NCBI GenBank assembly: GCA_947174375.1
Contig: CAMWIS010000003.1
Span: 1-32,579 of the forward strand
Length of the DNA stretch: 32,579 nt
Direction: 5' to 3'
From: an uncultured Bacteroidales bacterium
GTDB taxonomy: Bacteria > Bacteroidota > Bacteroidia > Bacteroidales > P3
A model generated the notes under the pieces. The model worked only from the letters and a program-made list of their open reading frames with translations. It did no database searches and was not told where the DNA came from. Below are positions 1-10,400 of this stretch, one piece after another (position 1 is the stretch's first letter; the number at the start of each line of letters is the position of its first letter). A program made the position numbers and the translations under genes.

Positions 1-509
1 GGAAAATCAGGTTGGCATAATGTCACGATGTAGCCCCCGGCTTTGTTGATCGTTGTATGGAAACGGGCGTGGTTGACCATGAGTATTTCCCGAATCTCTT
101 TTGGGGTGTTGAGGCCTTGTCCGGTCATTTTGCAATAGCTTTCTTTCCGGGTCCAGAGGATGGTAAAAGCCACGGCCGGGTCGGCACTCGTCAAAATGGA
201 TTTAAACTCTTCAGGTGCGGAAACATATTCCGCCATTTCCCGGTCGAAAGGGCGGACGGATTCCACGTCTATCCCGACGACGCTGTCGGAAAGGGCGCAA
301 ACCACCGCTTTATCGCAATGGCTGATGTTGAAATGAATATCCGGATGAGACCTGAAATAGGGTTTACCGAAAACACCGAATGAGATTTCTGGGATTTCCG
401 ATAGACCGTATTCCGTCTGTACCCCCTTTAAAAGGAGTTTACGGCCTATTTCCGACAGTTCCTTTTGAGTGCCGGTACCTTTTACCTCGTCAATCAGCGT
501 AGTCAACAT
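1..509 (-). CDS. 4'-phosphopantetheinyl transferase, Sfp-type (C-terminus truncated by window start)
   Basis: Not in the ORF track because its stop lies outside the window. Manual translation of the complement from the ATG at 509: MLTTLIDEVKGTGTQKELSEIGRKLLLKGVQTEYGLSEIPEISFGVFGKPYFRSHPDIHFNISHCDKAVVCALSDSVVGIDVESVRPFDREMAEYV...ILWTRKESYCKMTGQGL... Contains GKPYF, HFNISHC, VGIDVE and WTRKESYCKMTGQGL, hallmarks of Sfp-type PPTases. Confidence 0.9.
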   Translation of the reverse strand, partial: MLTTLIDEVKGTGTQKELSEIGRKLLLKGVQTEYGLSEIPEISFGVFGKPYFRSHPDIHFNISHCDKAVVCALSDSVVGIDVESVRPFDREMAEYVSAPEEFKSILTSADPAVAFTILWTRKESYCKMTGQGLNTPKEIREILMVNHARFHTTINKAGGYIVTLCQPDF

Positions 510-536
510 AAATTAAACGACAAAAAGCCACTGATG

Positions 537-839
537 TCATTTAATGTCGAAGAGTGAGGAAAAACCGGTCATCGTAAATACTTTCCGGATATTGTCGTTC
601 AGGTTTTCAATGGTAAGCGTATTGCCATTCGGCTTACAGCTTTTGAGGAGAGAAAGGAAAAGCCGCAGGCCGCTTGATGAGATGTAGTTGAGGCCCGAGC
701 AGTCCAAGGATATCTTTTTCCCTTTTTCCGCCATAAGTGTCTGAAACGCTTTCTCTGTTTCCTGTGCGGCGGCCGTATCAAGGTCGCCTAAAAGTTGTAC
801 CGAAATATTTTCGGCCTCACAATGGATGGTAGTTTTCAT
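537..839 (-). CDS. STAS-domain protein, anti-sigma-factor antagonist (SpoIIAA/RsbV-like)
   Basis: 100 aa; VQLLGDLDTAAA...ISLDCSGLNYISSSGLRLFLSLL matches the STAS fold, with the Ser-containing SSSG motif at the usual phospho-acceptor position. Confidence 0.88.
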   Translation of the reverse strand: MKTTIHCEAENISVQLLGDLDTAAAQETEKAFQTLMAEKGKKISLDCSGLNYISSSGLRLFLSLLKSCKPNGNTLTIENLNDNIRKVFTMTGFSSLFDIK

Positions 840-870
840 ATCTTGTTTTGTTATATTTCAATATATACAA

Positions 871-3078
871 TTATCCCCGGCGTTTGGTTAAGGATAATAG
901 GTTGAAATTGCCTTCCCTGCGATAGGTCATGGTGTCTGTCAGTTGTCGGACCAGACACAAACCCAAGCCACCGATACGGCGTTCCTCAACAGACGATTCC
1001 GTATCGGCTTCTTTGATTTCCGTAGGGTCAAAAGCCTTGCCGGCATCCTTTATCTCAACCGACACTTCCTCCGGCCGAAACTTCAAGTTCACCCCTATTT
1101 CCCCTTTTTCATGCTTATCGTAAGCATGATGGATGACATTCGCCACCACTTCTTCTATGGCAAGCTTAAGTTCCGCGATAAATCCCTCTCCGAGGTGTTG
1201 TCCGGCACACGCCTCCTCTACAAATTGATTCAATTGCGGAATGTCAGCCACCTGATTTGTCAAAGTCATGCTTTTTTCGATGGTTTGGACCGACCTTTGG
1301 AATTTGAAGGCCAACATCGTGATATCATCGCTCTGTTCCGCCTTACCCACGAATGACTTTATGTGCCGCCCTATTCCCGCTATCAGGTCCCGCGGAGCGA
1401 CATCAGGATTCCCGGAACAAAGGGTTTTCAAGCCCGCCAACATCCGTTGCTCGCCAAACACTTCCTTATGGATGTCCATGGCCTCCGTCAGTCCGTCGGT
1501 ATAGAGCAGCATGACGGCCCTTTCCCCGAGTTGAGTTTTCTGCGGAACAAACTCAAAATCAGGGAATACGCCCAAAGGCAGATTGGGTATCACATCCAAT
1601 TGGGCCAAGCCTTGGGCATCCAAGACTAACGGCGCATCATGCCCTGCGTTGCAATAATCCAGCCTGCCGGTTTTCAGGTCAAGCACGCCCAAAAACAGGG
1701 TCACGAACATATCCCTCTCGTTAAACTCAATCAAGGTATTGTTCATGCCGGAAACGATGGCGCCGGGGGCAAACGTATTGGCGGCCAATGCACGGAAAAG
1801 CGAACGGGCCACCGCCATAAACAAAGAAGCCGGCACGCCTTTTCCGCTGACATCGCCTATACAGAAAACAAGACGGTGGTCTTTGATGAAATAATCATAG
1901 AGATCTCCGCCCACTTCCTTGGCCGGTTCCAGAACTGCCGCCACGTCGATTTTTTCCTCAGCCGCTTCTATGCTGTCGCCTTTCGGCAACATGCCCATCT
2001 GAATGGCGGCGGCAATCTGAAGTTCACTCCGGATTCTTTCCCTTTCGGCCGATACTTTTTCCAACTTCCGGATATTGCGTATCGCCCTCGCTATGATCAA
2101 CACCAATATCACCAAACCCGCCAGACTGAGCCACAGGATGGTCACCCGCATCTTATGGAAATCGCCAAAAATTTCCTTCTCGGAGTTTATGATGGCAATC
2201 GACCATCCCGTATGCTTGTCCACCGGCATAAAAAAGGCAAGGAATTTATTCCCTTTTTTATCCCTGATGACGGTTTGGCCGCTTTTGCCCGACAACATCC
2301 CCGCGTTGAGCGTCAGGAAATCCTCGTTTCCGTAAGCCTTCTCCATATCCGGTATGGTCTTCAACAAGAAATTCCGGTCAGGCACGGACATCAGCTGGCC
2401 CGTCTTGGAAAGCAGGATATGGTAACTTGACGGATAGGCATACTCCACCGCCAGTACGTCATCAAGCCAATCCAAAGATATATCGGCATCCAGCACCGCT
2501 ATGATTTTGCCATCCTTGTCATAAACCGGCTCCGAATAGGTGGTAAGCATCATTTTCGCACCATCGCTATCAAGATATGGATTGGTCCAACACCCCTTTC
2601 CGGTTGAAACCGGCAGACTGAAAAACTCACGCTTGAAGTAATCATGTTGTTCAGATCCGAGTTGCATGGTCTCGATCTTACCGGTGGAATCCCGGACGGC
2701 ATAAACCTCAAACCACTTGCCCCTTTCAGGATAGTAGTCTTCGATGAATGATATCGAACTTCCTGTGATTATGGCATTCATGCCCACTATTTTCGCGGCT
2801 ATCCCGTACATGGCGTCCGGTTGGTTCAATAATCCCGCCACATCATCGGTGTGATTGCATACGGCGGTCTCCACGACGTTCATGATGTTCTGAATGGTCA
2901 GGCTCTTTGCCGAAAGTTCGCTTTGCGCCCTAAGGCGTAAATCTTCATTTATCTCTTCATAGGCGTATTTGTACTGTACCAGATATATCACGACCAGCAA
3001 TACGGCCGCCACAACGATAAGGATAATACCGTTGGCGCCCAATATGTCATCGATCTTCTTAAGGGGATTCTTAGTCAT
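871..3078 (-). CDS. Membrane sensor: N-terminal TM, Cache-like extracytoplasmic domain, TM, SpoIIE-type PP2C phosphatase, C-terminal RsbW-like HATPase
   Basis: 735 aa. Two hydrophobic TM stretches bracket a Cache-like sensor (SYHILLSKTGQLMSVPDRNFLL...). PP2C metal motifs are intact (GGDLYDYF, GDVSGKGVPASLFMA, CNAGHDAP, YTDGLTEAMD, SDDITMLAF). HATPase motifs are intact (EEVVANVIHHAYD, IKDAGKAFDP, GGLGLCLVRQL). Confidence 0.88.
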   Translation of the reverse strand: MTKNPLKKIDDILGANGIILIVVAAVLLVVIYLVQYKYAYEEINEDLRLRAQSELSAKSLTIQNIMNVVETAVCNHTDDVAGLLNQPDAMYGIAAKIVGMNAIITGSSISFIEDYYPERGKWFEVYAVRDSTGKIETMQLGSEQHDYFKREFFSLPVSTGKGCWTNPYLDSDGAKMMLTTYSEPVYDKDGKIIAVLDADISLDWLDDVLAVEYAYPSSYHILLSKTGQLMSVPDRNFLLKTIPDMEKAYGNEDFLTLNAGMLSGKSGQTVIRDKKGNKFLAFFMPVDKHTGWSIAIINSEKEIFGDFHKMRVTILWLSLAGLVILVLIIARAIRNIRKLEKVSAERERIRSELQIAAAIQMGMLPKGDSIEAAEEKIDVAAVLEPAKEVGGDLYDYFIKDHRLVFCIGDVSGKGVPASLFMAVARSLFRALAANTFAPGAIVSGMNNTLIEFNERDMFVTLFLGVLDLKTGRLDYCNAGHDAPLVLDAQGLAQLDVIPNLPLGVFPDFEFVPQKTQLGERAVMLLYTDGLTEAMDIHKEVFGEQRMLAGLKTLCSGNPDVAPRDLIAGIGRHIKSFVGKAEQSDDITMLAFKFQRSVQTIEKSMTLTNQVADIPQLNQFVEEACAGQHLGEGFIAELKLAIEEVVANVIHHAYDKHEKGEIGVNLKFRPEEVSVEIKDAGKAFDPTEIKEADTESSVEERRIGGLGLCLVRQLTDTMTYRREGNFNLLSLTKRRG

Positions 3079-4441
3079 CTGTCTCGCCGGTATGAATGAT
3101 ATAATCCGGTATCTTACCGCCTTTTTTATTATGCAGCAGAGGTTTCAATGAATAAGTCACTTTTGCCTCAACGCATCCGTTTTCATGGAAATATTCCTCC
3201 AACCGCGCGCTCAGGCCGCCCAATACCTTTTCCGGATCTTCCCCCGGAAAGCAGATGCCTCTTATTTCAAGCGTATCGGATGAAATCTGTACCGTCTGGG
3301 ATTTCATCAAACCGGGCCATACCTCGGCTTTGGTTATGATAAGGACCATCGTGTACTTTTTTCCCGCTAAAGTGAACGATTGAAAAGAACGACCGTCTAT
3401 CTCCAAGGTCGGCAAAGCGGAACCGTCTTCCGGCGCGACAATCCGCACCCTGTCATCGACATGATAGCGGATGATAGGCTGCACAAAATTACTCAAGTCC
3501 GTAATCAGGATACCATCTGAAAATTGAGAGGCATCCTTGACGGGTTGAAGATGCTCATCCACAGGCTCCACAATCACCCAGTCCTCGTTAAGCCGCAGTT
3601 CCGGGCCGCCGTTGGCCATAGCGATTTCTCCCCCTTCGGTCATGCAGTAATTATTGATAACCGGACAACCGAAAGATTCAGACAATTCCCGGTAGGCTTT
3701 ATCGGGGAGCAACTCGGCGGAATTGGCGATAAGCTTAAGCCCTATATCCAACCGGCCTTCTTTCTGTTCTTTTGCCAGCGCGATGAGGGACGAAGCATAT
3801 CCGGTCAACACATCCGGCCTGAATGCGTTCAGTTTTTTCACGGTGCTGTCGAGGTCGTCAAGCACCGATATGGCGAGCATATTGTGGGCATGGTCAGGGA
3901 ATGCCGCCAGCGTCCTTAAATAGCCGTTATAACTTGAGGCCCCCGGCGAAGTGTGTATGACCGTGGCAATCCTATATTGGGAAGGATTCAAGAGGTTCGG
4001 GTCAAGGTCCCGCATAAGACGCCTGTTGACCAAAGCCCCATGAATCTTGTTGTGAAAATCATCGCGCACCATCAGCAGCGGTTCGCCTGTAGAACCGCTT
4101 GTTTTCAAAGCCGTATATTTGCCTGAAAGCAGAGAGGTGTCCTTCACGTCCCGGCCAAGATACGCGCCGACCTTTTCCTTATTCAGGCTCCGATCGGTCA
4201 ACCAGTCATCATAGTTAGCCTGCAAGGTTCTCTTCTCGGTAGGGGGAAGGTCCTTCAGCGTATAATGTTCCGGCAGATCCCTATAGAGTTCCTTGAAATA
4301 AGGGGAATTCCGCCGTGCGTACGCCACCAGCTCACGCAGTCTTTCATGCCTTATGTCCAGCCTTTCCCTTGCGGGCATACGCCCGGCTTCCTCTATCAGC
4401 CTTACGGCTTCGCTATATTCTATTGTCTTCATCGTATGCAC
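3071..4441 (-). CDS. PaaK-like (phenylacetate-CoA ligase family) AMP-forming adenylate enzyme
   Basis: 456 aa; LRELVAYARRNSPYFKELY, LKTSGSTGEPLLMVRDD, NNYCMTEGGEIAM and a C-terminal KGGKIPDYI segment are typical of PaaK/CapK-like adenylate enzymes. Overlaps the SpoIIE gene by 8 nt. Confidence 0.82.
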   Translation of the reverse strand: MHTMKTIEYSEAVRLIEEAGRMPARERLDIRHERLRELVAYARRNSPYFKELYRDLPEHYTLKDLPPTEKRTLQANYDDWLTDRSLNKEKVGAYLGRDVKDTSLLSGKYTALKTSGSTGEPLLMVRDDFHNKIHGALVNRRLMRDLDPNLLNPSQYRIATVIHTSPGASSYNGYLRTLAAFPDHAHNMLAISVLDDLDSTVKKLNAFRPDVLTGYASSLIALAKEQKEGRLDIGLKLIANSAELLPDKAYRELSESFGCPVINNYCMTEGGEIAMANGGPELRLNEDWVIVEPVDEHLQPVKDASQFSDGILITDLSNFVQPIIRYHVDDRVRIVAPEDGSALPTLEIDGRSFQSFTLAGKKYTMVLIITKAEVWPGLMKSQTVQISSDTLEIRGICFPGEDPEKVLGGLSARLEEYFHENGCVEAKVTYSLKPLLHNKKGGKIPDYIIHTGETDD

Positions 4442-4444
4442 CGG

Positions 4445-7400
4445 TTAAGCATCGAAGAACCCGAGGCCCTCGATTGCGGTTAAAAATCTGTCTATATAGT
4501 CCCAGGACGTGACGGACCACGAGAAACCAAGACGATAAAGCACCTGCATTGTATATACATTCTGCCGGAGAACATCGGATGATTTCCGCCCCTTCGCCAT
4601 ATTCTGGTACGCCAGGAGACTGGACAGCTGTTTGGCCTTTGCCGGATCTTCCTTGGCTTCATCGAGCGCCTTGGAGAAGTTTCCAAGTTCTACGAATTCA
4701 ACCCCTTCTCCTATATATTTCAATTCCCGCAATACATCCCCGAACAATATATTGTGGTTATTGTAAGGATGGAATACGACGCATTCTTTCGGCGTACATG
4801 AAAGCAGGACAATGGCCTTCGCCACCTCGTTGATGGGTGAGAATTCCACGGTAAGGTCCCTGGATTCATAGGGGCAACAGCCAAGCATATTATAGACCTT
4901 CAACCTGCCCATGAATGAGTTTGTCTGGAAATTAACCTGAAACTCGCCATCCGTGCTTCTGGGAGCGAGATTACCCACCCGCATGATTTTGGCGACAAGA
5001 CCTTTAGAGGCGACGGCTTCGAGTACCGCTCTTTCCGCAAGGAACTTCGAGTGGATATACTTATTGCCGAGGTATTGCCCCATGTAAAGACTTTCCTCAT
5101 TGAAAATCATGTCGCGCGCCGGGATACCGTTCACACTCAGGCCACGGGTACTTGCGGTGGAGACCTGAATCATCCTGGCGCCGGTAGCAAGGCAATATTC
5201 AATACAGTGTTCCGCTCCGCCTACGTTCACATCCTCAATTTCCGTCCCTTCTGCAAAATGCTTGACAATCGCGGCACAGTTTATCAAGGTATCGACTTTG
5301 ACCGCCGTATCGATTTCAGAGGTCACATCCCCCGGAATTACCTGCAATCTGTTGCCGAACAGACCGTCGAACGTATTTTCAAAATAATAGAACAGAAGGG
5401 TCTTCAGGCGTTCTTCGGCGCTCTTGGCATCCTTTGCCCTTATCAGGCAATAGATTTGCGCCGCATCGGAGTCAATCAGTTGTTTGAGGATATGGATGCC
5501 GAGATAGCCGGTGGGGCCGGTAAGCAGGACTTTGCCGAGACCCAACGGTTCTCCGAGCCGGAATGCCTCAAGGGTGTTTTGTTTAAGCAGGGCGTTTATG
5601 GCCGAATAGTCATAATCCGTCACCTCATCTTTCTCAACGGCGTCGTCGGAGATACCGAGGATAAAGTTGGCGAGTTTTCTCGGCGTCGGGTTCGCGAACA
5701 CATCCCCGTATGCCACACGATAGCCCAACTTGTCCGTTTCGATAATCACCCTTGTCGTTACGAGCGACGTGCCTCCCAACTCATAGAAACTGTCATTCGC
5801 CCCGACCTTGTCCAATTTGAGAATCTTTCCGAATATGCCGGCGATATTCCGTTCCGTTTCATTGGCAGGCGCCTCATATTCTCCGGAAAGGGCGACCTCC
5901 GGAGCGGGCAGCGCCTTGACATCGGTCTTGCCGTTCGGGGTCAACGGGAACTTATCCAGTTGCAGGTATGCGGTGGGCACCATATACTTGGTAAGGTTCT
6001 TTCCAAGTTCCGCTTTCAGTTCGGATATGTCAATCTTACGGTTGGCCGTGAAATAAGCCGCCAGATGGTCTTCCCCTTTAATCCCGACAATCTTGACCAC
6101 AACGTTGCCGATGCCTTCAACAGCCGCCAAAGCCGCCTCCACTTCCCCGAGTTCAATCCGGAGACCGCGCAGCTTTATCTGATTGTCGGTCCGGCCAAGG
6201 ATTTCCACATCGCCGTCCTCGGTCCATCGGGCGTAGTCCCCCGATTTATAGACGTGCATTCCCTTGTAGTCTATAAATCTTTCAGCCGTCATCTCGGGAA
6301 GGTTGTTATAGCCTGAGGCCACTCCCAAACCGCCGATATAGAGTTCTCCCACGATACGGGCGGGCAGTTCGTTTCCGTCCCTGTCAACCACAAATTCCGT
6401 TACGTTCAAGAGGGGCTTTCCCACACTGACTCGGTTGGTTTGCGTCATGTCCTTGCAGTTGGAGGAAACCGTAATCTCCGTCGGGCCGTAGGTATTGAAT
6501 ATCCGTGCTTCCGGAGCGGCGGCCCTCAATTTGTCAAGCAGGCCATCGGCATATTTCTCGCCACCGCACATAATGACCTTACATTGCCCGATAGCCTCTG
6601 CAAAAGCGGGCAACTCCATGAATTGCAGCATTCTTGAAGGCGTGGTGTTGAAAGCGTCCGCTTTCGTTTCCTTAAACAGCCTTGAAAGCGTAATCGGATT
6701 GGTGGTCTGTTCTTCATCGGCAAACACAAGCGTCAACCCGTTGTTCAAGGCGGCCCCGATTTCTTTCAGGCTCATGTCGAAAGAAATGGTCGTGATGGAA
6801 AGCAATGTGTTTGCGGTTGTCGCCAAAGCATGTATATGGGTATTGGCCGGATGGTCAAGCAGGTAATTGGCGATACTTTCATGGCGAAGCATCACCCCTT
6901 TGGGCTTGCCGGTCGAGCCGGAAGTATATATTAGATACGCAAGATCATTCGGGGTGATTTCCAACGCGGGGCGCTCGGGATTTCCTTCCAACAGCGTCTC
7001 AACATCGATGGCATTGGCGAAATCCTTCAGCCGGTCCTTGGTCGTGATGACATAGGCGGCCCCGCTGTCATTCAAGATATGCTGTATTCTCTCTACCGGA
7101 TACTCGGGATCGCAAGGGATATACGCACTTCCGGCTTTCATCACCCCGTACATGGACAGAATCACTTTCGCGGTTCTGGGAAGCAGCAACGCGACCTTGC
7201 TTCTCGGACGCACGCCCAGACCGATCAAGTTGTTGGCAATCCGGTTGGCCGTGGCGTCAAATTCCCGGTACGTATATTCGCCATCGCAAGCGATAAGGGC
7301 CTTCCGGTCCGGTGTCTTTCGGGCGAAATACTCCACCGCTTCCTGAAAATAATGAAACTTAGGCGCCGCCACCTCAACCGTGCGGAATTTTTCCAATTCC

Positions 7401-10400
7401 TTCTCCCGGGCCTCATCGATAAGATTTACCGCGTTAATCTTCCCGGATGCGTTCGAGAGCATCTTATCCGTGACAATCACGATACTGCGGGCAAACCCCT
7501 CCATTAAACTCCGGCTGTAAAGGGCATCATTGTAGTACACCACGACCGCCGGTTTTCCGTCGGCCAGTTCAATATGCACCGAAACCTTGAATTTGGCCAT
7601 GTCCTGCTCCAGGCTTTCCATCCCTTTCAGTTGCGGGAAGCCGTTACCGCCGATGACACCGAGTTGGTATTCATATACGATTTCCGGCCGGTACCCGTAG
7701 TCGGCGGAAATGCGGGCGAACGGGTATTTTTCGTGGTCGAGAACGCCATTGAATATGCCGGCGCTCCGCTTGATGAACGCTTCGATGGATTCGTCTTCCA
7801 CCTTGACGGCCAAAGGCAGCGTGTTGACGAACATACCGAAGGTTTCTCCGGTGCGCACGTCGCTTCGCCCGCTACTGATGGTGGAAAGATATACATTGGC
7901 GTCGTTGACATATCTTGACACGGTATAGAACGTGGATGCCAACATCACCGCGGCCTGTGTCACGCCAAGTTTCCTGGCGAATTCATCCACCCGGTCCGCA
8001 TTGAAATGGGAAGCGGCCGTTCTCAGTTTGCCATCCGTTTCCTTCCCTTTCAGGTCGTTTGGAATTTCACTTACATTTTCCAAATCCGCCAGGAGCCGGG
8101 CATAATATTGTCCGTTGGCCTCATAGGTTTCCGATTTCTCAAACTCCTTTTCATCCGCCACATATTGGAAATAGGTATAGCTTTCAGGCGAAAGCTTTTC
8201 ACCCGCCAAAACCTGTTGCAGTTGGCGGAGGAAAATATCCAGCGACGTACCGTCAAACACCAGATGATGGAAATCGGCAAGCAGACAGATATCATCGGGC
8301 GTTTCCACCACTTCCATCCGATATAGCGGCCCGTTGGATAGACGGAACGGTTTGACAAATGAATTTTTATACGTATCCAGTTGTTCCTGCGTCATTTGCG
8401 ACACCTTCACTTCCGGAACGTGGCCGTCCATCAAGACCTGCATCACGCCCGCCTCGGTGTTTTTAAAACAGGAAGCAAGGGTTGGATGGGCCGAAACCAC
8501 ATCTTTCACCGCGCCGGCCAGTTTTTCAGAAGCTATCGCCTTGCTAAACCGGAACATGGCCGGAATATTATAGGTAACGTCGGCGGGGCGTTTCATACAT
8601 TCGAAATAGACACCGGTCTGCGGGAATGAGAGCGGCGACGACTTGACGTCCTTCCCCTCGGCCTTTGCCCCCGTATCCCCGGCTTTTGCGCCGGACAGCA
8701 GCTGACCGAGGATGAGGTTCTCGACCGTCTCGACGCTCCCGCCGTTTAACAGATGCTTGGACGGAATTTCCACGCCGAATCTTTTATATAGCTGGGAAGC
8801 GAACTTGATGCTAAGGATGGAAGTGAGGCCGTAATGCGTAAAAGGCGAAGCGATGCCCAATCCGTCGGTACCCAATGTCTTTTCTGCAATCGAACATATT
8901 TCCTTTTCAAGAATATTTAAAGGACGGTGCGTCTCGGCTTCATCGGTTTCAACCTTAAATTCAGGCTCCGGCAAAGCCCTCTTGTTGACCTTCTGGTTTT
9001 GATTCAGCGGGATACGTTCAATCTGCATCGTAACGGCCGGCACCATATAAGGCGGTTTCCTATCGCGGATGAAATCATTGAGGGCGTTTATATCCACCGG
9101 ATTATCGCTCACCACATAGGCGGCGATGTATTTCCCGCCGGAAGGATGGTCGAATGCCACGACGGTCGCATTCCTGATGCCTTCGAATTCCCGGATCACC
9201 GTCTCCACCTCGCTTAGCTCTATCCTGAAACCGCGGATCTTGACCTGACCGTCACTCCGCCCGACGAAATCAATGTTTCCATCGGCACGGTAACGGACCA
9301 TGTCGCCCGTCCGGTACGCTTTACCATAATCCCCGCCGGCAAATGGATTCCGGATGAAGACCTCGGCCGTCTTTTCAGGACGGTTCAGATACCCTTCCGC
9401 CACATGGGGGCCGGCTATCCACAATTCTCCGACGGCGCCTACCGGCACCCGCTTGCCTTCATCATTCACGATATATCCCTTAATGTTGTCGAGGATCTTT
9501 CCGATCGGAATATCGGTTTCATCTTTTTGCAACTGATAAATCGATGATAATATAGTGCCTTCCGTAGGCCCGTAGGCGTTATAGGTCTTATAGCTGGACG
9601 GAACCGGGAAAGAGATGAGTTTCTCGCCGCCCATGCAGAGGTATCGCAGAGAAGTTTCCTCGATATCACTCGCGAACTGCCGGCCGACCTGCGTGGTCAT
9701 GAACAGGTGGGACACCTTGTTTGCCATCAAATATGCGTTCAGCCGCTCCATATCGAGGCGGATGTCCTCCGGCACGATGCAGACGGCCGCCCCCCGGCAT
9801 ATAGTGGGGTACATGTCCATCATATTGGCGTCAAACCCATAGGAGGCATATGCGCCCACGCAATCTCCGGGGCGGAGGTCAAAGTATCTTACATACCAGT
9901 CGATAAAGCATACCAGATTGGCATGGTCAAGTTTAACGCCCTTAGGCACGCCGGTAGAACCGCTGGTGTATAGGAGGGTAAAGAGCGAGGACGGCTTCAC
10001 GCTATGCCGTACCGCCCGTTTCCGCTCGCTCTTTTCTATCTCGGAAATGAAAAGCACGTCCCCGTTATATTCATCAAGATATCCGCGCAGTTCTTCCGTG
10101 GTGATAAGAAGTTTCGCTCCGGAATCCTTTACCATGAAGTTAAGACGGTCTTTCGGATAGGTATGATCCAAAGGTTGATACGCACAACCGGTCTTTGAGG
10201 TACCCACGGAGGCCAACACCATCCATTCGCTTCTGGGAATCAGGATACTGACCACATCCCCCTCGCCGAGACCGCGGCTTTCTATTTCCGCCGCAACGTT
10301 ATCGGTAATCCGGGCCGCCTGCCTGTAAGTGTATTTCCGGTCTTCATATATAACCGCTATATTGTCAGGATAAGCTTGCGCCGCGCTTTCAAACAGACTG

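Noticed and set aside
57-383. 108-aa plus-strand ORF at window start
   Set aside because: Antisense to the PPTase found by manual translation of the complement.
840-870. AT-rich TATATT-GA-AATATA inverted repeat between the STAS and SpoIIE genes
   Set aside because: Only 6-bp arms in AT-rich sequence with no following T-run on the coding strand; not enough to call a terminator or operator.
5051-6316. 421-aa plus-strand ORF inside the NRPS
   Set aside because: Antisense to well-defined A3/T3/R domains; no recognisable family motifs.
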